A stretch of DNA of 34,859 nucleotides from an uncultured Bacteroidales bacterium (GTDB lineage: Bacteria > Bacteroidota > Bacteroidia > Bacteroidales > Paludibacteraceae): assembly GCA_902774075.1 (NCBI GenBank), contig CACYGT010000012.1, forward strand, positions 1 through 34,859, written 5' to 3'. Of the stretch, positions 15,302-23,400 are shown piece by piece (position 1 is the first letter of the stretch; every line of letters begins with the position of its first letter). The notes below the pieces were generated by a model that worked only from the letters and a program-made list of their open reading frames with translations, was not told the DNA's origin and did no database searches. A program made the translations under genes and the position numbers.

Positions 15302-16306
15302 ATGAAAAAGATTCTTTTTTATTCCCTCGCTGCACTGACCCTTGTAGCCTGCGGTAACAAACAAGCTGCTACGCAAGAAGAGGAGCGCGTAGAGCAAGTA
15401 CGTACAAAAGTCCTTCAGCCCCGCGAGATTGAGCGTGAGATTTCTGTCTCCACGAACCTCCAGGGTTACCTCACCCTTAACGTCGCACCTTCCCTCACCG
15501 GTAAGATCGAGCATATCTTCTGCGAAGTGGGTGACAAAGTGTCGAAAGGTCAGAGTCTCGTGACCATGGATCAGACCCAGTACAAGACCACGAAGATATC
15601 GTTGGCAAACCTCGAGTTGGAATTACACCGTATCGAGATGTTGCTCAAGACGGGTTCTGCTACCCAGCAGCAATATGACCAAATCGAGGCGCAGTATAAA
15701 TCGACGAAAGAGCAGCTTGAGTTCTTGGAGTTGAATACCTATTTTAAAGCACCTTTCTCCGGTGTTATCTCGGCGAAGAACTACGAAGACGGCGAGCTTT
15801 ATAGCGGTCAGCCGATTATGGTTCTTACCCAAATCGACAAACTCAAAGCGCTCGTAGCTATCCCTGAGACCTATTTCCCGAAGTTCAAGCCCGGTATGAA
15901 ACTGACGCTCACTTCCGAGATATATCCCGATCAGGTCTTCCCGGCAACCGTAGAAGTCGTTTATCCGACGGTTGACGCTACCAGCCACACGTTCCAGGTT
16001 AAGATCGTGATCCCGAACGGCAAGAACCTTCTTCGTCCGGGTATGTATGTGACGACCTCTATCGGTCTGGGCAAAGCGAATGTGATCGTAGCTCCGTATC
16101 AGGCTGTAGAGAAACTCGTTGGCGCCAACGACCGTTATGTCTTCCTTAACGAAAACGGCCGTGCTAAACGTGTAGCTGTTGAACTCGGACAACGTTTCGA
16201 TCAGGATATCGAGATCATCTCTCCCGAGATCGTTCCCGGTGCAGAACTGGTTGTTGTCGGCCAGCACAAACTCGTAGATGGTGTGAAACTCAACGTAGTT
16301 GAGTAA
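15302..16306 (+). CDS. RND efflux periplasmic adaptor (membrane fusion lipoprotein)
   Basis: A 334-residue protein with a lipoprotein signal ending in LVAC (Cys17). The barrel-sandwich (lipoyl-like) halves flank a helical hairpin: GKIEHIFCEVGDKVSKGQSL comes before it and FKAPFSGVISAKNYEDGELY after it. Beta-barrel and membrane-proximal domains follow (about 185-330). It links the inner membrane pump to the TolC-like channel. Length is normal to slightly short for the HlyD/AcrA family. It lies one base from the channel gene and 32 bases from the pump gene. Confidence 0.92.
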   Translation: MKKILFYSLAALTLVACGNKQAATQEEERVEQVRTKVLQPREIEREISVSTNLQGYLTLNVAPSLTGKIEHIFCEVGDKVSKGQSLVTMDQTQYKTTKISLANLELELHRIEMLLKTGSATQQQYDQIEAQYKSTKEQLEFLELNTYFKAPFSGVISAKNYEDGELYSGQPIMVLTQIDKLKALVAIPETYFPKFKPGMKLTLTSEIYPDQVFPATVEVVYPTVDATSHTFQVKIVIPNGKNLLRPGMYVTTSIGLGKANVIVAPYQAVEKLVGANDRYVFLNENGRAKRVAVELGQRFDQDIEIISPEIVPGAELVVVGQHKLVDGVKLNVVE

Positions 16307-16338
16307 TTTGTGATTTGAAATTTTAGATTTAAGATTTT
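16307..16338. repeat. Low-complexity ATTT-type spacer between adaptor and pump genes
   Basis: The whole intergenic spacer consists of near-repeats of GATTT (GTGATTTGAAATTTT, AGATTTAAGATTTT). No hairpin or promoter box is present. Similar short low-complexity runs are common in Bacteroidota spacers. Confidence 0.5.
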
Positions 16339-19300
16339 ATGGCAATTTACAAAACAGCGATACAAAAACCGGTCACGACAGCCTTGATCTTTGTGGCTGT
16401 TATTGTGGTCGGTATATACAGCTTCATGAAGCTGCCTGTGGACATGTTCCCCCAGATGGATCCGCCGTATATCACGGTCATGACCACTTATCCGGGCGCG
16501 TCGGCTTCCGAGATGGAGACGAACGTCACCAAGTACATGGAGAACGCCCTGACCTCTGTGGACCACCTCAAGCATATCACTTCACAATCCAAGGATAACA
16601 TGTCTATGGTGATGCTGGAGTTGGAGTGGGGTGCAGATATGAACGAAGCCGTCAATGATGTGCGTTCATACGTCGATATGACCAAGTCCAACCTGCCCGA
16701 CAACTGCGGTACACCGATGATCTTCAAACTCTCGACTTCCGCCATGCCGGTCGCACAGTACTCCATCACTGCCGATGAGACCTATGCCGGTCTGGATAAG
16801 ATCCTTAATGACGAAGTCATTCCGCAATTGAACCAAGTGGACGGTATCGGTAATATCTCCCTGTCGGGTGCTCCTGACCGTTATGTGTATATCAACATCG
16901 ACCAGCAGAAACTGGACGCGTATGGTCTGACGATTGAGCAGGTAGGACAAGTCGTTCAGGCCAACAACCTCAACCTCTCCTCCGGAACGGTCAAGATGCC
17001 GCAAGAGCAGTACCAGATGCAGGTTCGTTCGGAGTATATCGAGTCTTCCGAGATCGAAGATCTCATGGTCACCATGACCCCGAAAGGACAGCAGGTCTTC
17101 ATTCGCGATATTGCAACCGTCAAGGATACGATCAAGGACCTTGCGCTGGACGAGAAGACCAACGGTCGTGAAGCCGTACGTCTTATCATCGCCAAGCAGA
17201 CAGGTGCCAACACCGTCAAGATCTGTCACCAGGTTCGGGACGAACTCGCGAAGATCCAGAAACAACTTCCGTCTGACGTCAAGATAGAGAAGATTTACGA
17301 CCTCTCGGAGACCATTCAGAACTCCATCAACTCGCTCGAAGAGTCCGTTATGTACGCGCTTCTTTTCGTAGTGCTCGTCGTGCTCTTCTTCCTTGGTAAA
17401 TGGCGTGCAACGCTCATCATCGGTATCACGATCCCTATCGCCCTCATCGTGGCGTTTATCTACCTTGGTGTAGCCGACTCGTCGCTCAATATCATCTCCC
17501 TCTGTTCGCTCACCATCGCCATCGGTATGGTGGTCGATGATGCCATCGTGGTCTTGGAGAATATCACCCGACATGTCGAGCGTGGAGAGGACCCGCACGA
17601 GGCGGCTATCTATGCGACGAATGAGGTGTGGGTGTCCGTTATTGCCACGACCCTTGTGCTCGTAGCGGTGTTCGTGCCGCTCACTATGTTGAACGGTATG
17701 GCAGGTATCATGTTCCATGAGTTGGGCTGGATTGTAACGGTTGTTTGTTGTACCTCGACGCTCGTCGCTATCTCCCTTACCCCGATGCTCTGCTCCAAGC
17801 TCCTCACAGCGAAGAAAGTGCATGTGGATGAGAACGGAAACCTGATTGACGATGAGGCGGGTAAGAAAGGTTGGTACGACAAGACCGTTGTGCGCATGTT
17901 GGACGTCATCGATGGCTACTACGAGAAATCGCTCGGTTGGTGTCTTAACCACAAAGCGATCACCATCTTGGCTATCTTTGGTATCTTTATCCTCTCCCTC
18001 TTGCCTGTCTTCACCGGTAAGATCGGTACCGACTTTATGCAAGAGCAGGATAACGGTCGTCTCTCTGTCACCGTCAAACTGCAACGCGGTACGCGCATCG
18101 AGGAGACCCTCAAGACCGCACGCCAACTCGAGACCCGCTTCCTGGTGCTTGTGCCGGAGATCGAACTGATCAACACTTCGGCCGGTTCCAACGACGACGC
18201 AACCATCGCAGCCCTCTTCTCTTCGACGATGAACAACAAGATCTCCATGACCATTCGTCTGCCTAAGAAATGGGAGCGCGACAAGACGATCTGGGAGATC
18301 GCCGAGATCCTTCGTCAGGAGATGGCACGCTATCCCGAGATCATCGAGTACCAGTGCCAAGTGGCTTCGAACGGTCCCGGTGGAGGTGGAGGAAACACCG
18401 TCAACGTTGAGATATACGGCTATGACTTCGATAAGACTTCCCAACTCGCCGACCAGACTCGCCGTCTCTGTATGACCCTGCCCGGCGCGCGTGACGTCAA
18501 CATCAGCCGTGAGGATGACCGTCCTGATATCAAGATCACCGTCGACAAAGAGAAAGCATCCCGCTTAGGACTCTCTTCCGCTACTATCTCCACCTATCTC
18601 CGCAACCGTGTAGCCGGTATGAATTGCGGTTACCTCAAGGACGATGGCTCGGAGCATGACATCGTGGTTCGTCTCCAAGAAGAAGACCGTAACTCCATTT
18701 CCGATGTTATGGACCTCACGATCCCGACACCTTCGGGAGCGAAAGTGAAGTTGTCCGAAGTAGCCACTATTGGAGAGTACTGGGCACCGCCTACCATCGA
18801 GCGTAAGTCGCGTCAACGTATCGTGACCGTCAAGGTAACGCCCTACAACACCTCCCTCGGTGAACTCGCTGCCGATATCGAAGCGAACGTCATTCCGCAA
18901 CTCGACCTGCCGGCCGGTTATTCGACCAATCTCGCCGGTAACTACGAAGACCAACAGGAGACCTTCGGCGATATGATCCTCTTGATGGCGCTCATCGTGC
19001 TGCTCGTGTATATCACGATGGCCTCGCAGTTTGAGTCCCTCCGAATGCCGTTTATCATCATGTTGACGATCTTCCCCGCCTTCACGGGTGTCATACTCGC
19101 GTTGTGGATGACCGGTCGCTCGCTCGATATGATCGGTGCACTCGGTGTCGTACTGCTTGTCGGTATTGTGGTTAAGAACGGTATTGTGCTCGTGGATTAT
19201 ATCAACCTGATGCGCGAACGTGGATATGAACTCAACCAAGCCATCACCATGTCCGGACGTAGCCGTATCCGTCCTATCTTGATGACCGCCTTCACAACCA

Positions 19301-19530
19301 TCTTAGGTATGGTCCCGATGGCTGTGTCATCCGGTGAAGGTGCGGAGATGTGGCAACCGCTGGGTATCGTTGTGATCGGTGGTCTGACCGTTTCTACTTT
19401 CTTGACGCTCTACCTCGTGCCTGTCCTCTATGGCTCCATGACCAAGCATGGCGACCGTGACAAAGTAGAAGCTCTCCGCAAGAAATTTATCTTCATGGAC
19501 ATTAAAGTAAAGAAAGGAGATGAAAAATGA
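16339..19530 (+). CDS. RND multidrug efflux permease (AcrB/HAE1-like)
   Basis: A 1063-residue protein with the twelve-segment RND plan: a first membrane helix at about 10-30, a large periplasmic loop, helices 2-6 at about 335-540, a second large loop, and helices 8-12 at about 870-1030. The proton relay is present: adjacent D400 and D401 in IGMVVDDAIVVLEN, and K946 in VVKNGIVLVDY. This fits the drug (HAE1) branch rather than the heavy-metal branch. It takes up substrates from the periplasm or inner membrane outer leaflet and expels them through the adaptor and channel encoded before it. The stop overlaps the PII-like gene by four bases. Long antisense frames here are shadows of G+C-biased codons. 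Confidence 0.95.
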   Translation: MAIYKTAIQKPVTTALIFVAVIVVGIYSFMKLPVDMFPQMDPPYITVMTTYPGASASEMETNVTKYMENALTSVDHLKHITSQSKDNMSMVMLELEWGADMNEAVNDVRSYVDMTKSNLPDNCGTPMIFKLSTSAMPVAQYSITADETYAGLDKILNDEVIPQLNQVDGIGNISLSGAPDRYVYINIDQQKLDAYGLTIEQVGQVVQANNLNLSSGTVKMPQEQYQMQVRSEYIESSEIEDLMVTMTPKGQQVFIRDIATVKDTIKDLALDEKTNGREAVRLIIAKQTGANTVKICHQVRDELAKIQKQLPSDVKIEKIYDLSETIQNSINSLEESVMYALLFVVLVVLFFLGKWRATLIIGITIPIALIVAFIYLGVADSSLNIISLCSLTIAIGMVVDDAIVVLENITRHVERGEDPHEAAIYATNEVWVSVIATTLVLVAVFVPLTMLNGMAGIMFHELGWIVTVVCCTSTLVAISLTPMLCSKLLTAKKVHVDENGNLIDDEAGKKGWYDKTVVRMLDVIDGYYEKSLGWCLNHKAITILAIFGIFILSLLPVFTGKIGTDFMQEQDNGRLSVTVKLQRGTRIEETLKTARQLETRFLVLVPEIELINTSAGSNDDATIAALFSSTMNNKISMTIRLPKKWERDKTIWEIAEILRQEMARYPEIIEYQCQVASNGPGGGGGNTVNVEIYGYDFDKTSQLADQTRRLCMTLPGARDVNISREDDRPDIKITVDKEKASRLGLSSATISTYLRNRVAGMNCGYLKDDGSEHDIVVRLQEEDRNSISDVMDLTIPTPSGAKVKLSEVATIGEYWAPPTIERKSRQRIVTVKVTPYNTSLGELAADIEANVIPQLDLPAGYSTNLAGNYEDQQETFGDMILLMALIVLLVYITMASQFESLRMPFIIMLTIFPAFTGVILALWMTGRSLDMIGALGVVLLVGIVVKNGIVLVDYINLMRERGYELNQAITMSGRSRIRPILMTAFTTILGMVPMAVSSGEGAEMWQPLGIVVIGGLTVSTFLTLYLVPVLYGSMTKHGDRDKVEALRKKFIFMDIKVKKGDEK

Positions 19531-19820
19531 AAAGCGTAATGATCGTTTTTAACCAGGCCAATACAGGCCGTGTCGAATATATGTTGGACGTGCTGAATAT
19601 CCACGGTTTTACGTTCTTTGAGCAAGTACAAGGTCGTGGTACCAATGGAGGCGAACCTCGTCGTGGTACCCACGCCTGGCCTGAGATGAACTCCTGTGTC
19701 ATCACTGTCGTCGAAGACGAACAGGTAGCTCCGCTGCTTGAAGCAGTCAAGAAACTGGACCTTCGCAACGAAGAAGTCGGTGTACGTGCCTTCGTCTGGG
19801 ACATCGTAGCAACCGTCTGA
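19527..19820 (+). CDS. Small PII-like protein coupled to the RND pump
   Basis: A 97-residue protein with the beta-alpha-beta pattern of the PII/ACT-like ferredoxin fold: a start MKSVMIVFNQANTGRVEYML, a Gly/Arg-rich central loop (GRGTNGGEPRRGTHAWPEMN) and a second helix EDEQVAPLLEAVKKL. It lacks the classical T-loop uridylylation signature of GlnB, so it is not a nitrogen regulator in the usual sense. Its ATG overlaps the pump stop (ATGA), so translation is coupled. It may bind a ligand and modulate the pump from the cytoplasm; this is inference from the neighbourhood. Confidence 0.75.
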   Translation: MKSVMIVFNQANTGRVEYMLDVLNIHGFTFFEQVQGRGTNGGEPRRGTHAWPEMNSCVITVVEDEQVAPLLEAVKKLDLRNEEVGVRAFVWDIVATV

Positions 19821-19840
19821 CATATTCCTGTCTCTTTGTA

Positions 19841-19881
19841 GAAAAATGTCGCATTTCTCTTTTTGAGGGCGACATTTTTTC
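19841..19881 (+). terminator. Intrinsic terminator of the efflux operon
   Basis: GAAAAATGTCGC (19841-19852) pairs with GCGACATTTTTTC (19869-19881) around a 16-base loop, with a T-run after the stem. It lies 20 bases after the stop of the PII-like gene and separates this operon from the mlaE promoter. Confidence 0.88.
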
Positions 19882-19919
19882 TTTATTTTTCTTTTTTCTG
19901 TCATCTTTATGTTAAAATA

Positions 19920-19951
19920 TTTGCATATATGCAAAAAAAGTAGTACTTTTG
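19920..19951 (+). promoter_or_regulatory. Promoter of the mlaE-to-O-antigen ligase gene run
   Basis: TTTG (19920-19923), exactly 20 bases, then TACTTTTG (19944-19951): a full consensus match. The first 16 bases are a perfect palindrome, TTTGCATATATGCAAA. The sequence closely repeats that of the promoter at 7833, including the downstream CACTTTTTG. No second, opposite promoter exists here because no -7 box is present on the other side. Confidence 0.8.
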
Positions 19952-19975
19952 CACACTTTTTGTAGGAATACGTAT

Positions 19976-20713
19976 ATGCAGATATTACAACATACGGGTG
20001 AATACTTCCTCTTGATGGCGAAGGTGCTTCGTTTGCCGGACAGGCAGCGAATGTTCTGGCGTCAGTACAGTCGCGAACTCGAGAAGCAAGGCTTGCAGTC
20101 CCTGCCTATCGTGTTGCTGATATCCGTCTTCATTGGCGCTATCCTCACGATCCAGGCTAAGACGAACACGGAGAATCCGCTGTTACCGACTTATATCACC
20201 GGCCTCTTGACGCGTGACACCCTCTTGTTAGAGTTCTCCAGTACCATTCTCTGTCTGATCTTAGCCGGTAAGGTAGGCTCTAACATCGCTTCCGAGATAG
20301 GCTCAATGCGTATCACCGAGCAGATAGACGCGATGGAGATTATGGGTGTTAATAGTGCCAATTACCTCATTCTGCCGAAGATTCTGGCGTTCATGAGTAT
20401 GATGCCGTTCCTGTTCATCATATCCACAGCGGCCGGTTTAATAGGCGGGTGGGGCGTCGGGGCCTTCACGGATATCATCACGATTCATGACTATCTCTTG
20501 GGTGTGCAATATGCCTTTAACCCCTATTTCATCTGGTACGCCATCATCAAAGCGCTTGTCTTTGCGTTTGTCATCACCAGCATGTCCAGTTATTACGGCT
20601 ATTACGCTAAAGGCGGTGCCCTCGATGTAGGTCGTGCCTCAACGAATGCGGTGGTTAATTCCAACATCATGATCCTGTTCCTTGATCTCATTTTATCCAA
20701 GTTGCTCTTATGA
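19976..20713 (+). CDS. mlaE: MlaE-type ABC transporter permease (lipid transport)
   Basis: A 246-residue polytopic protein of the MlaE/permease family. The family signature region is LPIVLLISVFIGAILTIQA (about 38-56), and the characteristic GSMRITEQIDAMEIMGVN lies in the middle. Several hydrophobic segments follow. In the Mla system it forms the inner membrane channel for phospholipid exchange with the outer membrane. The ATG at 19976 is used because an earlier in-frame TTG at 19949 lies in the promoter -7 box. The last four bases overlap mlaF. Confidence 0.9.
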   Translation: MQILQHTGEYFLLMAKVLRLPDRQRMFWRQYSRELEKQGLQSLPIVLLISVFIGAILTIQAKTNTENPLLPTYITGLLTRDTLLLEFSSTILCLILAGKVGSNIASEIGSMRITEQIDAMEIMGVNSANYLILPKILAFMSMMPFLFIISTAAGLIGGWGVGAFTDIITIHDYLLGVQYAFNPYFIWYAIIKALVFAFVITSMSSYYGYYAKGGALDVGRASTNAVVNSNIMILFLDLILSKLLL

Positions 20714-21468
20714 TTGAAGTGAAAGACATAGTAAAATCGTTTGACGGCAATGTGGTGCTGGATCATATCTCTACGACCTTGCGCGACGGTGAGGTGAACA
20801 TGATCATTGGTCAGTCCGGATCCGGTAAGACCGTATTGATGAAATCGCTCATTGGTCTGCACAGCGTAGATAGCGGACAGATTCTCTATGACGGTCGTGA
20901 TATCGCCCGTATGAAAGAGCGCGAGATACGCGACTTGCACCGTGAGGTAGGTATGTTGTTCCAAGGCAGCGCACTCTTTGACTTTCTGACCGTAATAGAG
21001 AATGTCATGTTCCCTATGGAGATGTTCAGTCATATGACGCCCGAGCAGATGAAGGAGCGTGCTGAGTTCTGTCTTCGCCGCGTGGAGATGCCCGAGCGCG
21101 TATGGAACTTGATGCCCAGCGAGATATCCGGTGGACAACAGAAACGTGTAGCTATTGCTCGTGCTATCGTCCTGGAACCGAAGTACCTCTTCTGCGATGA
21201 GCCTAACTCAGGACTTGACCCGAGAACCAGCCTCGTCATCGATGCCCTTATCCAGGATATCACCCGCGAGTACAATATCTGTACTATCGTCAACAGCCAC
21301 GACATGAACTCCATCATGGAGATAGGCGATAACATCGTCTTCCTCAAGAACGGCAAGAAAGAATGGCAGGGTTCGCGGCACGAGATAATGACCAGCGACA
21401 ACGAGGCACTTAATGACTTCGTCTTCGCTTCCGAATTGTTCAAAAAAGTAAAACAAGCAAATAAATGA
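20710..21468 (+). CDS. mlaF: MlaF-type ABC transporter ATP-binding protein
   Basis: A 252-residue ATPase. Walker A is GQSGSGKT (about 35-42), the Q-loop is MLFQGSALFDFLTV, the signature is ISGGQQKRVAIARAI, and Walker B is YLFCDEPNSGLDP. It pairs with the MlaE permease encoded just before it (ATGA overlap). An MCE-domain substrate protein (MlaD) usually completes the complex; none is in this window. The next gene starts inside its last codons (ATGA again) although it codes for an unrelated exported protein. Confidence 0.92.
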   Translation: MIEVKDIVKSFDGNVVLDHISTTLRDGEVNMIIGQSGSGKTVLMKSLIGLHSVDSGQILYDGRDIARMKEREIRDLHREVGMLFQGSALFDFLTVIENVMFPMEMFSHMTPEQMKERAEFCLRRVEMPERVWNLMPSEISGGQQKRVAIARAIVLEPKYLFCDEPNSGLDPRTSLVIDALIQDITREYNICTIVNSHDMNSIMEIGDNIVFLKNGKKEWQGSRHEIMTSDNEALNDFVFASELFKKVKQANK

Positions 21469-21806
21469 AAAAGATTCTTTTTATAGTAGCCATCATAGCT
21501 ACGATGATCGTAGGGCTTCAAGCCCAAGGACCTGCCAGAGTTCCGGCCTACCGCGGTATCATCGAACGTGTACAGCCTAACGGAGACACCCTTCGTACCT
21601 ACCTCCGTGGTGACGAACATTGGCATTTTGCCATGACCGAAGACGGCTGGCAGATTAAGGAGACCAACAAAGGCTGGCTCAAGTACGCCAAGATGAACCG
21701 CAAAGGAGAAGTGGTCACCAGTTGGCGCAAAGCTCACAACCCTGAAAACCGCAGTCGTTGTGAGAAACGTTGGCTCGAGAAACATGGCATCAAAAAATCA
21801 ATTTAA
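21465..21806 (+). CDS. Free-standing M6-protease propeptide-like secreted protein
   Basis: A 113-residue protein with a signal peptide (MKKILFIVAIIATMIVGLQA). Its mature part matches the propeptide of the M6 protease encoded 15 bases downstream: both have VPAxRG, then a Gly-spaced strand, then LxGDExxHxxxTxxG. Here it reads YLRGDEHWHFAMTEDG; in the protease it reads FLNGDETFHYMTDENG. It has no catalytic domain and ends in a Lys/Arg-rich tail (KRWLEKHGIKKS). By analogy with propeptide-like inhibitors of other proteases it could inhibit or assist the folding of the neighbour. It is translationally coupled to mlaF (ATGA). Confidence 0.75.
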   Translation: MKKILFIVAIIATMIVGLQAQGPARVPAYRGIIERVQPNGDTLRTYLRGDEHWHFAMTEDGWQIKETNKGWLKYAKMNRKGEVVTSWRKAHNPENRSRCEKRWLEKHGIKKSI

Positions 21807-21821
21807 TTAACAAAATATAAA

Positions 21822-23396
21822 ATGATGAAGAGAATTTTCAGCATACTGTGTGTATGCGCTGTCGCAGTGAGTGCGATGGCAGTACCGGCACGCCGAGGTG
21901 GTGTTGTCCGGACAGCGGCTGATGGAACAGAGAAAACAGTGTTCCTCAATGGCGATGAGACTTTTCACTACATGACGGATGAGAACGGCACTTGGCTGGA
22001 CGAAGAGACGCTGATGCCGCTGAGTGAGGAAACGAAAAGTGAACGATTAAAGACGAAAGGTCAAAGTCGCTTGGCCAAGGCTCGTCGTGCGAAAGCAGAG
22101 ACCGGTACCGACCGTCTCTTGGCTCCGCGTGGTGCCGTTATTCTTGTCAGTTACTCAGACAAAGCATTTAGCAGTACCCATGATGCGATGGTTGAATGGG
22201 CAATGGGCGAGAACTACACCTACAACGGTGCAACCGGTTCGATACACCAATATTTCTGGGACCAGAGTTGGGGACAGTACGACCTGCAGATAGATGTGTA
22301 CGGTCCTGTAAAGGTCAGCAAGACTCTTTCTTATTACGGCAAGGATAGCGGCGGCGAAGGCAATGACCAACACGCAGATGAGTTGGTGGTAGAAGCCTGC
22401 AAATTAGCACATGACAGTTGCGGTGCCGATTTCAGCCAGTATGATTGGGACAATGATGGCAAGGTCGATTGGGTAGTTATCATATATGCCGGCTACGGTC
22501 AAGCCAGCGGAGCACCATCGAACACTATTTGGCCTCACCAATGGGAGTTGAGTTACAGCGGTAAGGCCTTTAAACTGGACGGTAAGACCGTGGATCACTA
22601 TTGCTGCTTGAATGAGTTAACCGGCACATCGGGTTCAAAACGTGATGGTATCGGTACCTTCTGTCATGAGTTCAGCCACGTAATGGGTCTTCCGGACCTG
22701 TATGCTACAGAAGGTCAGACCCACCACACCTTGTGCAATTGGGATATTATGGATTACGGTCCGTATAACAACAACGGAAACACTCCTCCTTCGTATTCCG
22801 CTTACGAGCGTTGGTTCATGGGCTGGAGTACTCCACGTGTGTTGACAGATCCGGAGAATGTCACACTGCATGAACTCAATAGTTCACACGAATCATTGCT
22901 GATGTGTTCCGGAGACGTACATAACTTAGATGGCGTACACCCGGATCCTACGACCTTTTACCTCATGGAGGCGCGTAACAAAGAAGGCTGGGACGCTTAC
23001 CTTCCAGGAGCGGGTATGTTGATTACAAAAATCAAATACAATGAGTCTAATTGGGCAAGCAACAAAGTCAACAATACTGCCAGCAATATGGGTGTGGATC
23101 TTATGGAGGCTAAAGCAAATACTACATCGGGCTATAACGCACAAGGCAAAGCAACCGATGCTTATCCGAAGGGCGCTACTTCTTTTACTAAGCTCTCAGG
23201 ACACGAGATCACAGAGATAGCGCGAGATGCTTCCGATGGCACGATTACTTTCCTCTATCGCGGAGGACATGAACCGGGTGAGGGAATAGATGAGGTCGAA
23301 GATAATGCCAGCGCGAAGAAAGTGATTCGCAACGGACAAGTACTCATCCTCCGCAACGGTAACACCTACGACTTGACAGGTAAACGTTTAGACTAA
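21822..23396 (+). CDS. M6-family secreted metalloprotease with type IX-like tag
   Basis: A 524-residue protein: signal peptide (about 1-20), propeptide (about 22-80, containing LNGDETFHYMTDENG), then the M6 catalytic domain. The zinc site is HEFSHVMGLPD at 282-292, with His282, Glu283, His286 and Asp292 forming the HExxHxxGxxD pattern. A Met-turn-like WDIMDYG follows near 306-312. The last 25 residues, from KKVIRNGQVLILRNG to DLTGKRLD, match the tag on the endonuclease protein, so export by a type IX-like route is likely. It probably degrades host or dietary protein outside the cell. The start is ATGATG; either codon is possible. It ends four bases before the exonuclease gene. Confidence 0.92.
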   Translation: MMKRIFSILCVCAVAVSAMAVPARRGGVVRTAADGTEKTVFLNGDETFHYMTDENGTWLDEETLMPLSEETKSERLKTKGQSRLAKARRAKAETGTDRLLAPRGAVILVSYSDKAFSSTHDAMVEWAMGENYTYNGATGSIHQYFWDQSWGQYDLQIDVYGPVKVSKTLSYYGKDSGGEGNDQHADELVVEACKLAHDSCGADFSQYDWDNDGKVDWVVIIYAGYGQASGAPSNTIWPHQWELSYSGKAFKLDGKTVDHYCCLNELTGTSGSKRDGIGTFCHEFSHVMGLPDLYATEGQTHHTLCNWDIMDYGPYNNNGNTPPSYSAYERWFMGWSTPRVLTDPENVTLHELNSSHESLLMCSGDVHNLDGVHPDPTTFYLMEARNKEGWDAYLPGAGMLITKIKYNESNWASNKVNNTASNMGVDLMEAKANTTSGYNAQGKATDAYPKGATSFTKLSGHEITEIARDASDGTITFLYRGGHEPGEGIDEVEDNASAKKVIRNGQVLILRNGNTYDLTGKRLD

Positions 23397-23400
23397 ACAA

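Noticed and set aside
16666..18444. 592-codon antisense open frame over the RND pump
   Set aside because: Asp/His/Arg-rich shadow of the pump gene, with no promoter or recognisable domain.
16339..19530. Heavy-metal (CusA-type) RND pump
   Set aside because: The relay has the Asp-Asp pair and Lys of the drug branch, and the operon has a TetR regulator and no metal-binding partners.
21465..23396. Propeptide-like gene plus protease as one gene broken by a stop codon
   Set aside because: The two frames agree, but the protease has its own start, signal peptide and complete propeptide, so they are separate genes.
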